34,293 bases of DNA from a virus (IMGVR_UViG_3300028114_000048:1-34293), one strand, 5' to 3'. Shown: positions 1-8,998, counted from the stretch's first letter. Notes: generated from the letters alone by a model not told the origin. Translations and numbers: made by a program.

Positions 1-24
1 TGTTATAACTACTATGTATTAAAA

Positions 25-1869
25 ATGAACGATTTAATAAAAGACAATTCGGGAATGATAATGACTGGAGCCAATACTTCAGTTAATCCTAAATTCCTAT
101 CAGATGTAGGACTTCAACAAGCCCAAAATTACGCAAGTCTTCAAAGAGGTGAGCCTTCTGTGCTTGCTACATCAACTGCTCGTACTAATTTTGAAACTAA
201 AATACAACCTAAAATAGATACAGCAAACAAAGCTATTAAAGGAGTAACACAAGTGCAAAACAAGCAATCACAACAAACTCAAAATCAACAATCAGACATA
301 CCTACTGAATTACTTAACGAAGACGAAACGCCAGAACAAAAAATAAACAGAGAATACATCGGTAGACTTGATAAACAAATAGAAAATGTTAAAAATGTAT
401 TCAATACATCCATATTTTCTCAACAAACTAACGCACAAGGACAAATAAACTCACTTAATAGACAACTTACTGAAAGAAAGTCTTTGATGCAAGAAAGTTT
501 TAACAGAGGTATCAGAGGCACTGAAACAGCATTACAACGCTCTGGTATATCTCGTTATAGTCCTATGTCCGCAGAAAGTTTTATTACAATGAAAGAACAA
601 GAAGGTATAAATGAAATATCAAAATTAGACCAAGAATACAATTATAAAGTAGCAGATATCAACCAAGCACTAGAGTCTAATACTATGTCTTTGGCGGCAC
701 AATTAACACAAGAGTTAGGTAATATTGAAGAAAAAGCTCTTTATCTGATAAAAGAACAAGCAAAAGAGTCAAATAAAATAAATCGTGAGATTAAAACTGA
801 CAATGCAGTATTTAATGCAATAAACAGTGGTTATTCGACTATTGAAGAAATATTTGAGGCATCTGGAAAAACTTTAACTACTAAAGAAATAAAAGAAAGT
901 CTTGAAAGATTTTTACCGCCAGAGGAAGATTCTAAAGGATTTGAGGAAAAATTAACTGGGGATGCAAAGGATTATTTTATCCTAAAAAATATACCAGGAG
1001 CTTTACCAAGTGGAGTTAATAATTTATTTGATTACATTAAATTAAAAGGTGCGGCTGGAAGAGAACCTAAAACTATTACACAAACAGGCTCAGGGGTTGG
1101 TGTTACTGATGTCCCTGGTATTGGAAAAGATACTACAGGTGCAATAAATGATGCACTTGAGGGTATGAAATTTGCTACAGTTGATGCACGAAAGCGAGCA
1201 GATGAAGCAATAAGGACAAAGCTGTTGAATGGAGATGTAAATGGTGCAAAAAATCTTGTAATGCAATATGCAAAGAATTCATTTGGAGAAACAAACTCAC
1301 AAGTTATTATCGGATATGAACAAGGACTACAATCTCTTAACAAAGTTGAGAATGGACTTCAACAGCTTGAAAACGCTGGAATTGATACTGGAATATTTAC
1401 TAATATTTCACAAAAAAGTCTTGAGAAAATTGGTAAAGCAGATTATGATTCAATTAATAAAAAAATTACTGACCCAGCTCTAGCAAGAATGGCAAATGAT
1501 ATTGCTTTGTCAATAATTAGCTTTAGAAGGGCTGTTTCTGGTGCAGCATTTACAGAATCAGAAGGTAAAGCATATGAGAGTGTATTTCCTAGTATTGGAA
1601 AAGATAAAGAGCTAAATGCAGCTAAAATAGCTTCTCTTAGAGAAAATTTTTTAACAGGTTCTGATGCTTATTTTAGATTTAGAATAAATGGTTATGATGA
1701 ACTATTTAAAACAGATAATATAAATTCCGATGTGACTCCAATAGTACCTGCTAATCAACAAGTAAAAGGCTTGTATACTAAAAACCCTAAATTACAACCA
1801 ACGGTCAATTCTATGGTTGAAGATGGGTATTCATGGGAAGATATTTTACAAGTTTTAACTTCTAAATAA
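25..1869 (+). CDS. Large helical virion protein, possibly an internal/ejection protein
   Basis: A 614-residue protein that I do not recognise with certainty. The N-terminal third is Gln/Asn-rich and polar. Residues about 110-260 look like a long coiled coil, with an RGTETALQRSGISRYSP motif inside it. The C-terminal half is helical and contains SGAAFTESE followed by Y and P, a pattern I associate with internal or DNA-ejection proteins of short-tailed phages. There is no signal peptide or membrane segment. It is followed after one base by another large helical protein, and both lie between the fibre-like gene at the window end (if circular) and the fibre genes downstream. That supports a structural role, but the exact function is inference. 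The ATG at 25 has no Shine-Dalgarno site. Confidence 0.5.
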   Translation: MNDLIKDNSGMIMTGANTSVNPKFLSDVGLQQAQNYASLQRGEPSVLATSTARTNFETKIQPKIDTANKAIKGVTQVQNKQSQQTQNQQSDIPTELLNEDETPEQKINREYIGRLDKQIENVKNVFNTSIFSQQTNAQGQINSLNRQLTERKSLMQESFNRGIRGTETALQRSGISRYSPMSAESFITMKEQEGINEISKLDQEYNYKVADINQALESNTMSLAAQLTQELGNIEEKALYLIKEQAKESNKINREIKTDNAVFNAINSGYSTIEEIFEASGKTLTTKEIKESLERFLPPEEDSKGFEEKLTGDAKDYFILKNIPGALPSGVNNLFDYIKLKGAAGREPKTITQTGSGVGVTDVPGIGKDTTGAINDALEGMKFATVDARKRADEAIRTKLLNGDVNGAKNLVMQYAKNSFGETNSQVIIGYEQGLQSLNKVENGLQQLENAGIDTGIFTNISQKSLEKIGKADYDSINKKITDPALARMANDIALSIISFRRAVSGAAFTESEGKAYESVFPSIGKDKELNAAKIASLRENFLTGSDAYFRFRINGYDELFKTDNINSDVTPIVPANQQVKGLYTKNPKLQPTVNSMVEDGYSWEDILQVLTSK

Positions 1870-1870
1870 T

Positions 1871-3478
1871 ATGGCTCTCACACCAGAACAGATAATAGAA
1901 GCAAGAAAAAAATATGGTATTGATAAGCCAGTTTTAACTAGTGATTCACAATCAGCCGATGAAAAAATGAATTTTCTTAATTCTGATAATTCTTCTACAA
2001 AAGAAACTTCTACTAATGTAGATGTATTTAAAGGAGCTGGCAAAGGAGCTTTGGAAACATTACAGAATATTGGTAATGTTGTTGCCAAACCACTAGGTAA
2101 AGCTATGGGAATACCTGAAAATGAAATTGGAATACCTGAAGAAACCTTAAAAGCAACAAATACTCTTCAAAAAATAGGTAAAGGAATTGAACGTATTGTC
2201 GAGTTTGCTATTCCTCTAAGTAAAGTAAGTACTGCAACAAAATCATTACCATTTGTTCAACGAGTTTTAGCTAGAACTATTGCTGATATTGGTGTTTTAT
2301 CTGCACAAGAAGGTAAGTTTAAACTAGCTCAACAAGGTGGTATTTCTCTAGCATCACAAGCTATACCTGGAACTCTTAAGGTAGGAGCAAAGTATTTAAG
2401 TAACATATTTAAACGTGGTGCTGGTTTATTGACTTCTAAAGGTTCAGAAGTTGTGGAACAAGTTTTAAAAGACCCAGAATTAGCTATGCAAGGTATAAAA
2501 GGTGATCCAGTCCAAGTATTAAGAAGTGGTGCAAAATCAGTAGTGGATTTCACTAAGAATTTTGCAAAATCTGCAAAGCAAACATATTCAAATACATTGG
2601 ATGATATAGAAAAAAACTATACAGAAGTATTGTCTAATTTTAGAGTATCTAAAAAAGATGGTATGACTTTGATAAATCCGCAAACTGGTACTTCCATAAT
2701 TAAAGACCCAAATGGTAACAATTTTAACTTATCTTTGGGGTCTCTAAAGAAATATGTCACTGGTGGACTTAAAGATTTTAATGTGTCTGGTTCAACAAAA
2801 AGTGGATTTGATTTTTCAAACTCATCTCTAAATCAACAAGAAGAAGCGGTTATGAGTAGAGTTGTTAACAAGTTTTCTGATTGGACAGATATAACACCTT
2901 CTGGTCTTAATAGGCTTAGTCAAATAATAGAAGGGTATGCTAGGGCAGAATCTCCTAGTCTAAAGAGAGCAAATGCAATTATATATAAAGTTGTAAATTC
3001 AATAGACGATTATGTAGCTGAACGAGTACCTGGTATTAGAGAAATGAATAATGAATATAAGACAGCTATGCAGTTTATTCAACAACTAGAAAATCAAATG
3101 GGACAAATAACTGGAAAATCTGTAACACCAGAACTTATTGACCAAGTATCTAGGAAAGTAGCTAATTTATTTACTGCAAATAAACAAATAGCTAGAGATG
3201 TTATTAGTAAGATGACAGGTGGAGAGGATTTATTATCAATAGAAGCAGGTAGAGAAATGGCACAAGGAATAAGCAGGACATCTGCTAGTATTGGCGACAG
3301 AGTAGGAGGATTGATACAAACAATTGTTCCGCCAGAGAGAGTGGCTCAAGTAACTGCATGGGTTGGTAAACAAGGTAAAAAGGCAGAACCTTTTGTAAAT
3401 GCACTTGAAAAAGCAGAGCCAACAATGAGAAAAGTCTTAGTTGATGCCCTTTCTGGTATATTTAGTGAAGAAGAATAA
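1871..3478 (+). CDS. Second large helical virion protein, likely internal/ejection
   Basis: A 535-residue protein starting one base after the previous stop (TAATATG junction), with no Shine-Dalgarno site. It opens with LTPEQIIEARKKYGID, a short N-terminal helix seen in phage internal proteins. A Gly/Ala-rich amphipathic stretch follows (about residues 55-200, including KGAGKGALETLQNIGNVV), then long helical segments. Alanine- and glycine-rich amphipathic helices suit proteins ejected into the host envelope, but no specific motif proves this. No enzyme domain is visible. It is followed directly by a promoter and fibre genes. Structural role fairly likely, precise role unknown. Confidence 0.45.
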   Translation: MALTPEQIIEARKKYGIDKPVLTSDSQSADEKMNFLNSDNSSTKETSTNVDVFKGAGKGALETLQNIGNVVAKPLGKAMGIPENEIGIPEETLKATNTLQKIGKGIERIVEFAIPLSKVSTATKSLPFVQRVLARTIADIGVLSAQEGKFKLAQQGGISLASQAIPGTLKVGAKYLSNIFKRGAGLLTSKGSEVVEQVLKDPELAMQGIKGDPVQVLRSGAKSVVDFTKNFAKSAKQTYSNTLDDIEKNYTEVLSNFRVSKKDGMTLINPQTGTSIIKDPNGNNFNLSLGSLKKYVTGGLKDFNVSGSTKSGFDFSNSSLNQQEEAVMSRVVNKFSDWTDITPSGLNRLSQIIEGYARAESPSLKRANAIIYKVVNSIDDYVAERVPGIREMNNEYKTAMQFIQQLENQMGQITGKSVTPELIDQVSRKVANLFTANKQIARDVISKMTGGEDLLSIEAGREMAQGISRTSASIGDRVGGLIQTIVPPERVAQVTAWVGKQGKKAEPFVNALEKAEPTMRKVLVDALSGIFSEEE

Positions 3479-3479
3479 A

Positions 3480-3494
3480 TGTTATAATATATAT
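3480..3494 (+). promoter_or_regulatory. Extended -10 promoter, predicted leaderless start
   Basis: TGTTATAAT (extended -10: TG, one base, TATAAT at 3483-3488) lies two bases after the stop codon at 3478. The next gene's ATG is only six bases downstream of the hexamer. Transcription normally begins about 6-8 bases after the -10, so the mRNA would start at or next to the ATG. A nearly identical block precedes the gene at 33563. Confidence 0.55.
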
Positions 3495-4346
3495 ATGAAA
3501 AGACTAGACCAATATTTACAAATAAAAAAAGACCCTGCATTTGCTACACTGCTTTATCTTGAGCAATTAAAATCTGTTGCAAATGAAATAGTAATGAAAG
3601 CTTTTGAACAAAAGACTCAAGAAATAATAAATAAATTTGTAAAAGAGAGAGATGAAGCAATTAAGGCTGTAAAAAAAGAAATAAATCCATTAATAAAAGA
3701 AGCTGTTAATAGTGTAAAAGAATATGTCTATGAACACCCAGAGCTATTTAAAGGTGAAAAAGGGGAATCTATAAAAGGTGAAGATGGAAAAGTACCTACA
3801 ATAGAAGAACTCACAGAAATTATAAAATCTCAAATACCACCGCCAGAAAAAGGTGAAGACGGTAAAACACCAATCGAAGGACTTGATTATCCATCGGAAA
3901 GACAAATAAAAGAAATGATTGAGAATATGTTTTCTACTATTACAGTAGATTATAAAAAAACTGTTAACGAATTATTGCCAAAATTAAAAATACCTACTTT
4001 TGACGAGATAGCAAGAGGTATTGAATCATTACCAGAACAGAAAAAATTAGACTATCGTACAGGACTTAAAAATACTCCGAACGAGACATCTAGTAACACA
4101 AATAATACTACGTTTAGAAGTGGTGGTATGGGTAATGTAGAAACACAAAGTACAAACCTATCATCTGCAACAACTACAATAAACTTAGTACACAACATTG
4201 CTTCAAATGGAAAAGCAATTTGGTTCAATTATCAAGGTCAACAACAACAACTAGGTGTTCATTTCACTGTATCTGGTAAAATAATAACATTATTATTTAC
4301 ACCTGATGATAATACTGTTGCAGACATAATCTATATAAGAAAATAA
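3495..4346 (+). CDS. Fibre-like protein with short collagen-like segment
   Basis: A 283-residue protein. I chose the ATG at 3495 because upstream in-frame starts lie inside the preceding gene and the -10 box at 3483-3488 points here. Residues about 20-90 are a helical, probably coiled-coil stalk. Collagen-like Gly-x-y segments follow (GEKGESIKGEDGK, then EKGEDGKTPIEGLDYPS). The last 80 or so residues are beta-rich (for example NIASNGKAIWFNYQGQQQQL) and look like a small C-terminal sandwich domain. This stalk, collagen-like segment, beta-domain layout is typical of phage tail or head fibres. No catalytic motif is visible. It sits immediately before a second fibre gene. Confidence 0.6.
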   Translation: MKRLDQYLQIKKDPAFATLLYLEQLKSVANEIVMKAFEQKTQEIINKFVKERDEAIKAVKKEINPLIKEAVNSVKEYVYEHPELFKGEKGESIKGEDGKVPTIEELTEIIKSQIPPPEKGEDGKTPIEGLDYPSERQIKEMIENMFSTITVDYKKTVNELLPKLKIPTFDEIARGIESLPEQKKLDYRTGLKNTPNETSSNTNNTTFRSGGMGNVETQSTNLSSATTTINLVHNIASNGKAIWFNYQGQQQQLGVHFTVSGKIITLLFTPDDNTVADIIYIRK

Positions 4347-4347
4347 T

Positions 4348-5772
4348 ATGGAATTTTTAAATAACATTAAAGAAATTGTAGCGATAGGTTTAATCTTGAT
4401 ATCAAGTTTGTTTGGTCAAGATTTTACTTTAGGAAGCAATCCAAGAATCATAACCGCAACTCAAGGAGGCACTGGCATAGGTACTGCAACAGCAGGAGAT
4501 TTAAATAAATGTCTTATTATATCTAATAACTCACCTTTTACTTATACACTAGGCACTTGTGGCTCTGGTGATGTCGTCGGACCCGTTTCATCCGTTGACT
4601 CTAACGTCGCCCTATTCGACGGCACAACAGGTAAGCTAATCAAAGACAGTGGTCTTTCTCTTTCTTCTTTTGTCACTTACACAGGTGCGAATGTGGGTAT
4701 TGGAACAACGACACCTGCATGGAGACTTCAAGTTGCAGGCACACGCCCTGACTTTGCTATATCAGATTCCGCAGGAAGTACAGATGCAAAACACATGCTT
4801 CTATCTAACAGAAGTGGAAACTTGTATATAGGCACAAGTACTGATGTATATGCGACAACAACTCCTATAATAACTTTGTTGAATAATGGAAATGTTGGTA
4901 TTGGGACAGCGAATCCTCTTGCAAAACTTGTAGTAGGTGGTAATAGCGGCACCGCTGCGTCTGAAATAATACCTGCCATTGGTGCGGTTACCTTCCAAAC
5001 ATATAACAGAAACACCGCAGCTTATGCAAACACCAACTTTGATGCAGCGGCACATGTGTTTAGAATCAGTGGTGCAGAAAGAGCACGAATAGATACTGTT
5101 GGTAATTTGGGTATTGGAACTACTACTGCATTTGGCACTCTCTCAATCAATGCAGCTGCGGGAGCGACACCACTTATCATTGGTTCTTCTACTGCAACAT
5201 TATTGATTGTTGATAGAAATGGATATGTGGGAGTGGGGACAACTACACCTTGGAAAACTTTATCAGTCACAGGAACTATGGCAGTAAATGGTCTTACTGG
5301 ATCTACAGGAACACCAAATTCAGTATGTATTAATGCAACAACCAAAGAAGTTACAGAAAATGCCGCTCTTACCTGTACTGTATCTGACGAAGAACAAAAA
5401 ACACCACTTAAGAAACTTACTTTTTCAGCTCTTGAAATGGTAAATAAAATACAACCAAGCTCTTTTTACTACAATGATAATACAGACAGACTTCGCTATG
5501 GTTTTGGAGCACAATCTTTACAAGAAATAGATTCTCATCTTGCAGATGGATACGACAAAGAAGGTATTGCTCGTTCAATAGATTTACCAGCTTTAATTGC
5601 TATTAACTCAAAGGCTATTCAAGAACTTGATACAAAAATAGAAGCATTACCTCAATATGTAGGACAAGGAAAAAGAAGTGCAGAAGAAAATTGGAAATGG
5701 ATTGTATTTGGTATATTTGGATTAGTGCTTATATATCAACAACGAGAAATTATTAAATTAAAAAACAAATAA
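4348..5772 (+). CDS. Tail-fibre protein with C-terminal S74 chaperone-like domain
   Basis: A 474-residue protein starting one base after the previous stop. Residues about 8-25 are hydrophobic (a signal or anchor segment). Residues about 72-100 carry the widespread phage fibre motif GDVVGPVSSVD followed by LFDGTTGKLIKDSG. The middle has repeated VGIGTTTP units, a beta-repeat style common in Parcubacteria and some phage fibres. From Ser346 (SDEEQKTPLKKLTF, then MVNKIQPSSFYYND and RYGFGAQSL) it matches the peptidase S74 / endosialidase intramolecular chaperone domain, which trimerises fibres and self-cleaves before a serine. A hydrophobic helix (WIVFGIFGLVLIY, about 451-463) and a basic tail end the protein, which is unusual for this domain. 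DNA around 4561-4620 is much richer in GC (34 of 60) than its neighbours. Confidence 0.75.
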   Translation: MEFLNNIKEIVAIGLILISSLFGQDFTLGSNPRIITATQGGTGIGTATAGDLNKCLIISNNSPFTYTLGTCGSGDVVGPVSSVDSNVALFDGTTGKLIKDSGLSLSSFVTYTGANVGIGTTTPAWRLQVAGTRPDFAISDSAGSTDAKHMLLSNRSGNLYIGTSTDVYATTTPIITLLNNGNVGIGTANPLAKLVVGGNSGTAASEIIPAIGAVTFQTYNRNTAAYANTNFDAAAHVFRISGAERARIDTVGNLGIGTTTAFGTLSINAAAGATPLIIGSSTATLLIVDRNGYVGVGTTTPWKTLSVTGTMAVNGLTGSTGTPNSVCINATTKEVTENAALTCTVSDEEQKTPLKKLTFSALEMVNKIQPSSFYYNDNTDRLRYGFGAQSLQEIDSHLADGYDKEGIARSIDLPALIAINSKAIQELDTKIEALPQYVGQGKRSAEENWKWIVFGIFGLVLIYQQREIIKLKNK

Positions 5773-5773
5773 T

Positions 5774-6139
5774 ATGAAAACAGAAGAAGTAAAATACACA
5801 CTATACGAAAGCGGACTTATCAAAGAAGAAATTAAAACTCTTGAATATGTAGTACCAGAGGAAATTAAAGTGTCTTTGATTGACCTTTCTGGTTTTAAAA
5901 GAGAAATAGAACAACTTGAAATACAAAAGTCAGACCTTACTATTAGACGAGATGAGCTTATAGCCTCATATGTTAACCCTATCGACCAATTGAATGCAGA
6001 GATTACTAAATTGCAAGAAGTAATTGATAAGAAAAAAGAAAAAATAGCTGTGATTGAAACAGAAGTGCCAGAAGTAAAAGAAGAAGTAAAAGCAGATGTT
6101 ATCGAGGCTGTAGAGCCAGAAATTATTGAGAGTAAGTAA
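5774..6139 (+). CDS. Small coiled-coil protein, unknown
   Basis: A 121-residue acidic protein starting one base after the fibre stop (TAATATG). Residues about 40-95 are strongly heptad-patterned (REIEQLEIQKSDL, then LNAEITKLQEVIDKKKEKI), indicating a coiled coil. The C-terminus is a Glu/Val/Lys-rich tail. There is no membrane segment, cysteine pair or enzyme motif. Its position between a fibre gene and the lysis genes fits a virion accessory or fibre-assembly protein, but this is context only. Confidence 0.5.
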   Translation: MKTEEVKYTLYESGLIKEEIKTLEYVVPEEIKVSLIDLSGFKREIEQLEIQKSDLTIRRDELIASYVNPIDQLNAEITKLQEVIDKKKEKIAVIETEVPEVKEEVKADVIEAVEPEIIESK

Positions 6140-6146
6140 ACTAGGC

Positions 6147-6566
6147 ATGGACACAAAACAAGTAAAAAAAATAGCAATGGATGTAGAAAGAGATATGAGG
6201 AACCAAAGTCGTGAAAGCCTAATACATACCTTTAATGACTTGTTTTTTGAACATAAACAAGAAGTGAAAAATACAGTGGAGTCAACTATAAAAATAGTTG
6301 TTAATGGAAAAATAGATAAAATACAAAAAGACCTTACTGATGGACTTTCTGCACAAATAGAAGTAAATAAAGAACAACAAAAAGTTATACAATATTTAAC
6401 TGATTCACTTGAAAAAATGTTAGGCGATATGAAAGATGTACACCAAATATTGATTACTGCTCGTGGTACAAAAACATTTATTGCATGGGTAGCTGGTATA
6501 TTTGGAGGAATAGCAATTATTGGTGCTGGATTAAAGTATTTAATATTTAATATATTATCAAAATGA
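6147..6566 (+). CDS. Coiled-coil protein with C-terminal membrane helix, holin-like
   Basis: A 139-residue protein. I start it at the ATG at 6147; an upstream TTG at 6126 would overlap the previous gene. Residues 1-110 are mostly charged helix (KIDKIQKDLTDGL, LEKMLGDMKDVHQ). A single hydrophobic segment with the motif WVAGIFGGIAIIGAGLKYLIF follows close to the C-terminus. That architecture, a soluble coiled coil plus one C-terminal transmembrane helix, resembles the XhlA-type holin/haemolysin family. The stop overlaps the start of the peptidase gene (ATGA, 6563-6566), which suggests translational coupling inside a lysis cassette. A virion or membrane anchor role is the main alternative. Confidence 0.5.
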   Translation: MDTKQVKKIAMDVERDMRNQSRESLIHTFNDLFFEHKQEVKNTVESTIKIVVNGKIDKIQKDLTDGLSAQIEVNKEQQKVIQYLTDSLEKMLGDMKDVHQILITARGTKTFIAWVAGIFGGIAIIGAGLKYLIFNILSK

Positions 6567-8512
6567 TATCAAGTGGATTAAGACAAGAAAAAAAAGACGA
6601 GAGAGATATTAAATTAGGTGCTCTCATCACGCTTCCTAAACTGGAAGAATTGCCAGAAGAATACATGCTGGAATATTTAGAGGTGCAAGACCAAGAAGAC
6701 ACTGATTTTTGCTTTTATGGTAAAACGAAAGTATTGATGGAAGATTTCACATACAAAAATATTGAAAACATAAAAGAAGGAGAATTTGTTATAACAAAAG
6801 ATTCAAATGTTAGAAGAGTTAATAAAAAATTAAAAAGAATATGGCAAGGCAATAGTGTTAAAATTGATATAAAAGGTGACTTTAGAACTATAGAAACAAC
6901 ACCGAGTCATCCTTTTTTTGCTATTAAAAGGAGAATAAAAAACTATGGCAGTACTGGTATAAAAGGATTTATTTCAAAAAAACAAATAGAGGAAGTAAAA
7001 GCCGAGGATTTAAGGGTCGGAGATTTTGTTGTTCAACCAAAAATAAAAACCATAATAAGGGATACAACTTTGAATGCATATGAAAGAGACCCCGAATTTC
7101 TTTGGGTATTAGGTATGTATTTAGCAGAGGGTCATATTGACGAATATCGAGTTGCATTTTCTTTACATTATAAAGAAATCAATTTTGCCAATAGAATAAA
7201 AAATGTTATGGAAAGATATGGTGCAACAGTGTCAATAAATAGATATAAACATCTAACTACAACGAAAGTATATATTTCTGGTGGTAATTCGTTTCATAAA
7301 AGTAATTGGGTTTCAATTTTTCATGAACTAGGTAATAAAATTTGTAATCATAAAAGAATAAACAGACGATTAATGTGTATTGAACCAAAATTGCAAATGA
7401 ATATAGTGAGGGGAGTTTTTGATGGAGATGGAACAAAGGGTAAAAAAAGAAAAGTAATTGGCATGACTTCTTTAAATCTTTTGGAACAGATAAAAATAAT
7501 ACTTGCTAGAAATGATATTCATTCTTTTTTACATAAAGTAAAAGAAAAAAAAGATAGATTACAGAGCTATTATCTTGAATGGTCTTATAATAAAAATAAA
7601 GGAGTTAACTACGGAGAAGATGAAAACTATTTTTACGCAAGAATAAATAAAATAGAGAAAAAACAATTCAGACCAAATGGAACAGTGTACAATCTTGAAG
7701 TTGAAGATGATAAAACTTATATAGTAAATAATAGTGCCGTGCATAACTGTTCCGCTTACAGTACTTGTGCGATATCTTCTATTCAAGAAGGTTTTGTACT
7801 AGACCCTTTATACTCGTTTGCAGTATCTAAAAGCCTATCAGGAAATGAAGAAGAATGGGGGCAAACATTTTCATATGCTCTTAAAGGACATGTTAAAGTT
7901 GGTGCAATAGGTAAAGTATTTGCTCCTTTTACTATAAAAGATAAAGATAAAGTACGATATTTAAAAAACTTCCCTAACTTAAATGACTTATATCAGATAG
8001 CTATCGGACAACGTAAAAAAGCTTATGTAGAAATATCAGGTAAATACGACCACTATGACAATGTTAGAGCTACTTTATGGAAATACAGAGACGAAAAAAG
8101 AGGTGCTGTTATGGGACTAGATTGGCACTGGAACATATACGATTATGTCCTTAATGGTATTGATGATGGTTTTGGTCACATGATAGCTATTATAGGTTGG
8201 AATAAAGATGGACTTATTTTATTAAACTCCGCAGGTTTACAAGCAGGTAAACAAGGTAAACATGTACTACCAAGAGAGGAAGCAAACTATTATATTAAAA
8301 AATACAATGGTGCTTTTACCTTCATAGACTTGTCCCCAGATGAGCTTAGAAAAGCTTTAGAAAGTGGTAAAATGATAGATGAAAGTGTAGTAAACAAACT
8401 ACAAAAATTATTAATTAAATTATTACAATCACATGTTGCTCTCCTTATTAAACAAATTACGGGGAATGTTGGAGGAATTATCTCGGCTACTTTCTCAAAG
8501 AAGCAAGATTGA
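6563..8512 (+). CDS. Papain-like (C1A) cysteine peptidase interrupted by an intein
   Basis: A 649-codon gene. The N-extein (residues 1-49) ends in VQDQEDTDF. Cys50 begins an intein that ends at His394-Asn395. The C-extein resumes with CSAYSTCAISSI. After splicing the product is 303 residues, and Gln44 sits six residues before the rejoined catalytic Cys396, the same spacing as papain Gln19-Cys25. The other catalytic residues are visible: His539 in GHMIAIIGW and Asn555 in LLNSAG. The C-terminal 50 or so residues form hydrophobic or amphipathic helices that could bind membranes. It overlaps the upstream holin-like gene by four bases and is followed after four bases by a cell-wall hydrolase-like gene, so it may act in lysis, entry or virion maturation. 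I see the triad directly; the biological substrate is unknown. Confidence 0.85.
   Translation: MISSGLRQEKKDERDIKLGALITLPKLEELPEEYMLEYLEVQDQEDTDFCFYGKTKVLMEDFTYKNIENIKEGEFVITKDSNVRRVNKKLKRIWQGNSVKIDIKGDFRTIETTPSHPFFAIKRRIKNYGSTGIKGFISKKQIEEVKAEDLRVGDFVVQPKIKTIIRDTTLNAYERDPEFLWVLGMYLAEGHIDEYRVAFSLHYKEINFANRIKNVMERYGATVSINRYKHLTTTKVYISGGNSFHKSNWVSIFHELGNKICNHKRINRRLMCIEPKLQMNIVRGVFDGDGTKGKKRKVIGMTSLNLLEQIKIILARNDIHSFLHKVKEKKDRLQSYYLEWSYNKNKGVNYGEDENYFYARINKIEKKQFRPNGTVYNLEVEDDKTYIVNNSAVHNCSAYSTCAISSIQEGFVLDPLYSFAVSKSLSGNEEEWGQTFSYALKGHVKVGAIGKVFAPFTIKDKDKVRYLKNFPNLNDLYQIAIGQRKKAYVEISGKYDHYDNVRATLWKYRDEKRGAVMGLDWHWNIYDYVLNGIDDGFGHMIAIIGWNKDGLILLNSAGLQAGKQGKHVLPREEANYYIKKYNGAFTFIDLSPDELRKALESGKMIDESVVNKLQKLLIKLLQSHVALLIKQITGNVGGIISATFSKKQD
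6710..7747 (+). mobile_element. Full-length intein with LAGLIDADG homing endonuclease
   Basis: A 346-residue insertion in the peptidase gene, from Cys50 to Asn395. Splicing blocks are readable. Block A is CFYGKTKVLM. Block B has TPSH, with Thr113 and His116. Block F is VYNLEVEDDKTYIV. Block G is SAVHN followed by Cys396. Two dodecapeptide motifs of a LAGLIDADG endonuclease are present: LGMYLAEGHID (from Leu183) and VRGVFDGDGT (around Asp287-Asp289). All expected splicing residues (first Cys, TxxH, terminal His-Asn, +1 Cys) are intact, and the endonuclease motifs are not obviously decayed. The insertion point is the most conserved codon of the host gene, as is usual for inteins. Confidence 0.93.
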
Positions 8513-8516
8513 GGAA

Positions 8517-8966
8517 ATGGAATATATCCCAATAGAAATAAAACCTATGACACACGAAGATAAATTTTTAAAAGTATGTTTAGAAGCTCTTGATATAGAC
8601 CCCACACCAAAAGATGAAATATCTGATGATGTAGCCTGTGCTGAAGTAATATCTACTTTACTTAAAAAAGTATTCCCAGATTTCCCTATTCTTGCCTCTA
8701 CCAAAGATTTAGACATGAAATTATTTATGGATAAAAGATTTAAAAGAGTAGATATGCAAAATAAAGGAAGAATAATAGTATCTCCTCGGACACCTAGTAA
8801 GAACGGACATGTAGGTGTATTTATAACTAACGAACGTATAGCAAGCAACAATTCTTTTGGTAAAAACGCTGGCAAATTTACTGGCAATTATACCCTCGAA
8901 GAATGGAGGCGTGAGTTTGAAGATAAACGCAAATTGAAGACATATATTTATGAAATTGTAGTATAA
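8517..8966 (+). CDS. NlpC/P60-like cell-wall hydrolase, probable endolysin
   Basis: A 149-residue protein. I start it at ATG 8517, five bases after the peptidase stop, where GAGGAA just upstream may serve as a weak ribosome site; earlier in-frame ATGs lie inside the peptidase gene. Candidate catalytic residues are Cys41 in DDVACAEVISTLL and His98 in KNGHVGVFI, followed by an Asn-rich turn ASNNSFGKNAG and YTLEEWRREF. This Cys, GHVG, NNS order matches NlpC/P60 and CHAP-type peptidoglycan peptidases used as phage endolysins. There is no signal peptide, so export would rely on the neighbouring holin. A virion-borne wall hydrolase is the alternative. Confidence 0.6.
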   Translation: MEYIPIEIKPMTHEDKFLKVCLEALDIDPTPKDEISDDVACAEVISTLLKKVFPDFPILASTKDLDMKLFMDKRFKRVDMQNKGRIIVSPRTPSKNGHVGVFITNERIASNNSFGKNAGKFTGNYTLEEWRREFEDKRKLKTYIYEIVV

Positions 8967-8998
8967 TTAATAAGTCCCTTTAATATAAATAAAACATT

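Noticed and set aside
6126-6146. Upstream TTG start for the holin-like gene
   Set aside because: It overlaps the preceding gene and the ATG at 6147 gives a complete, well-formed protein.
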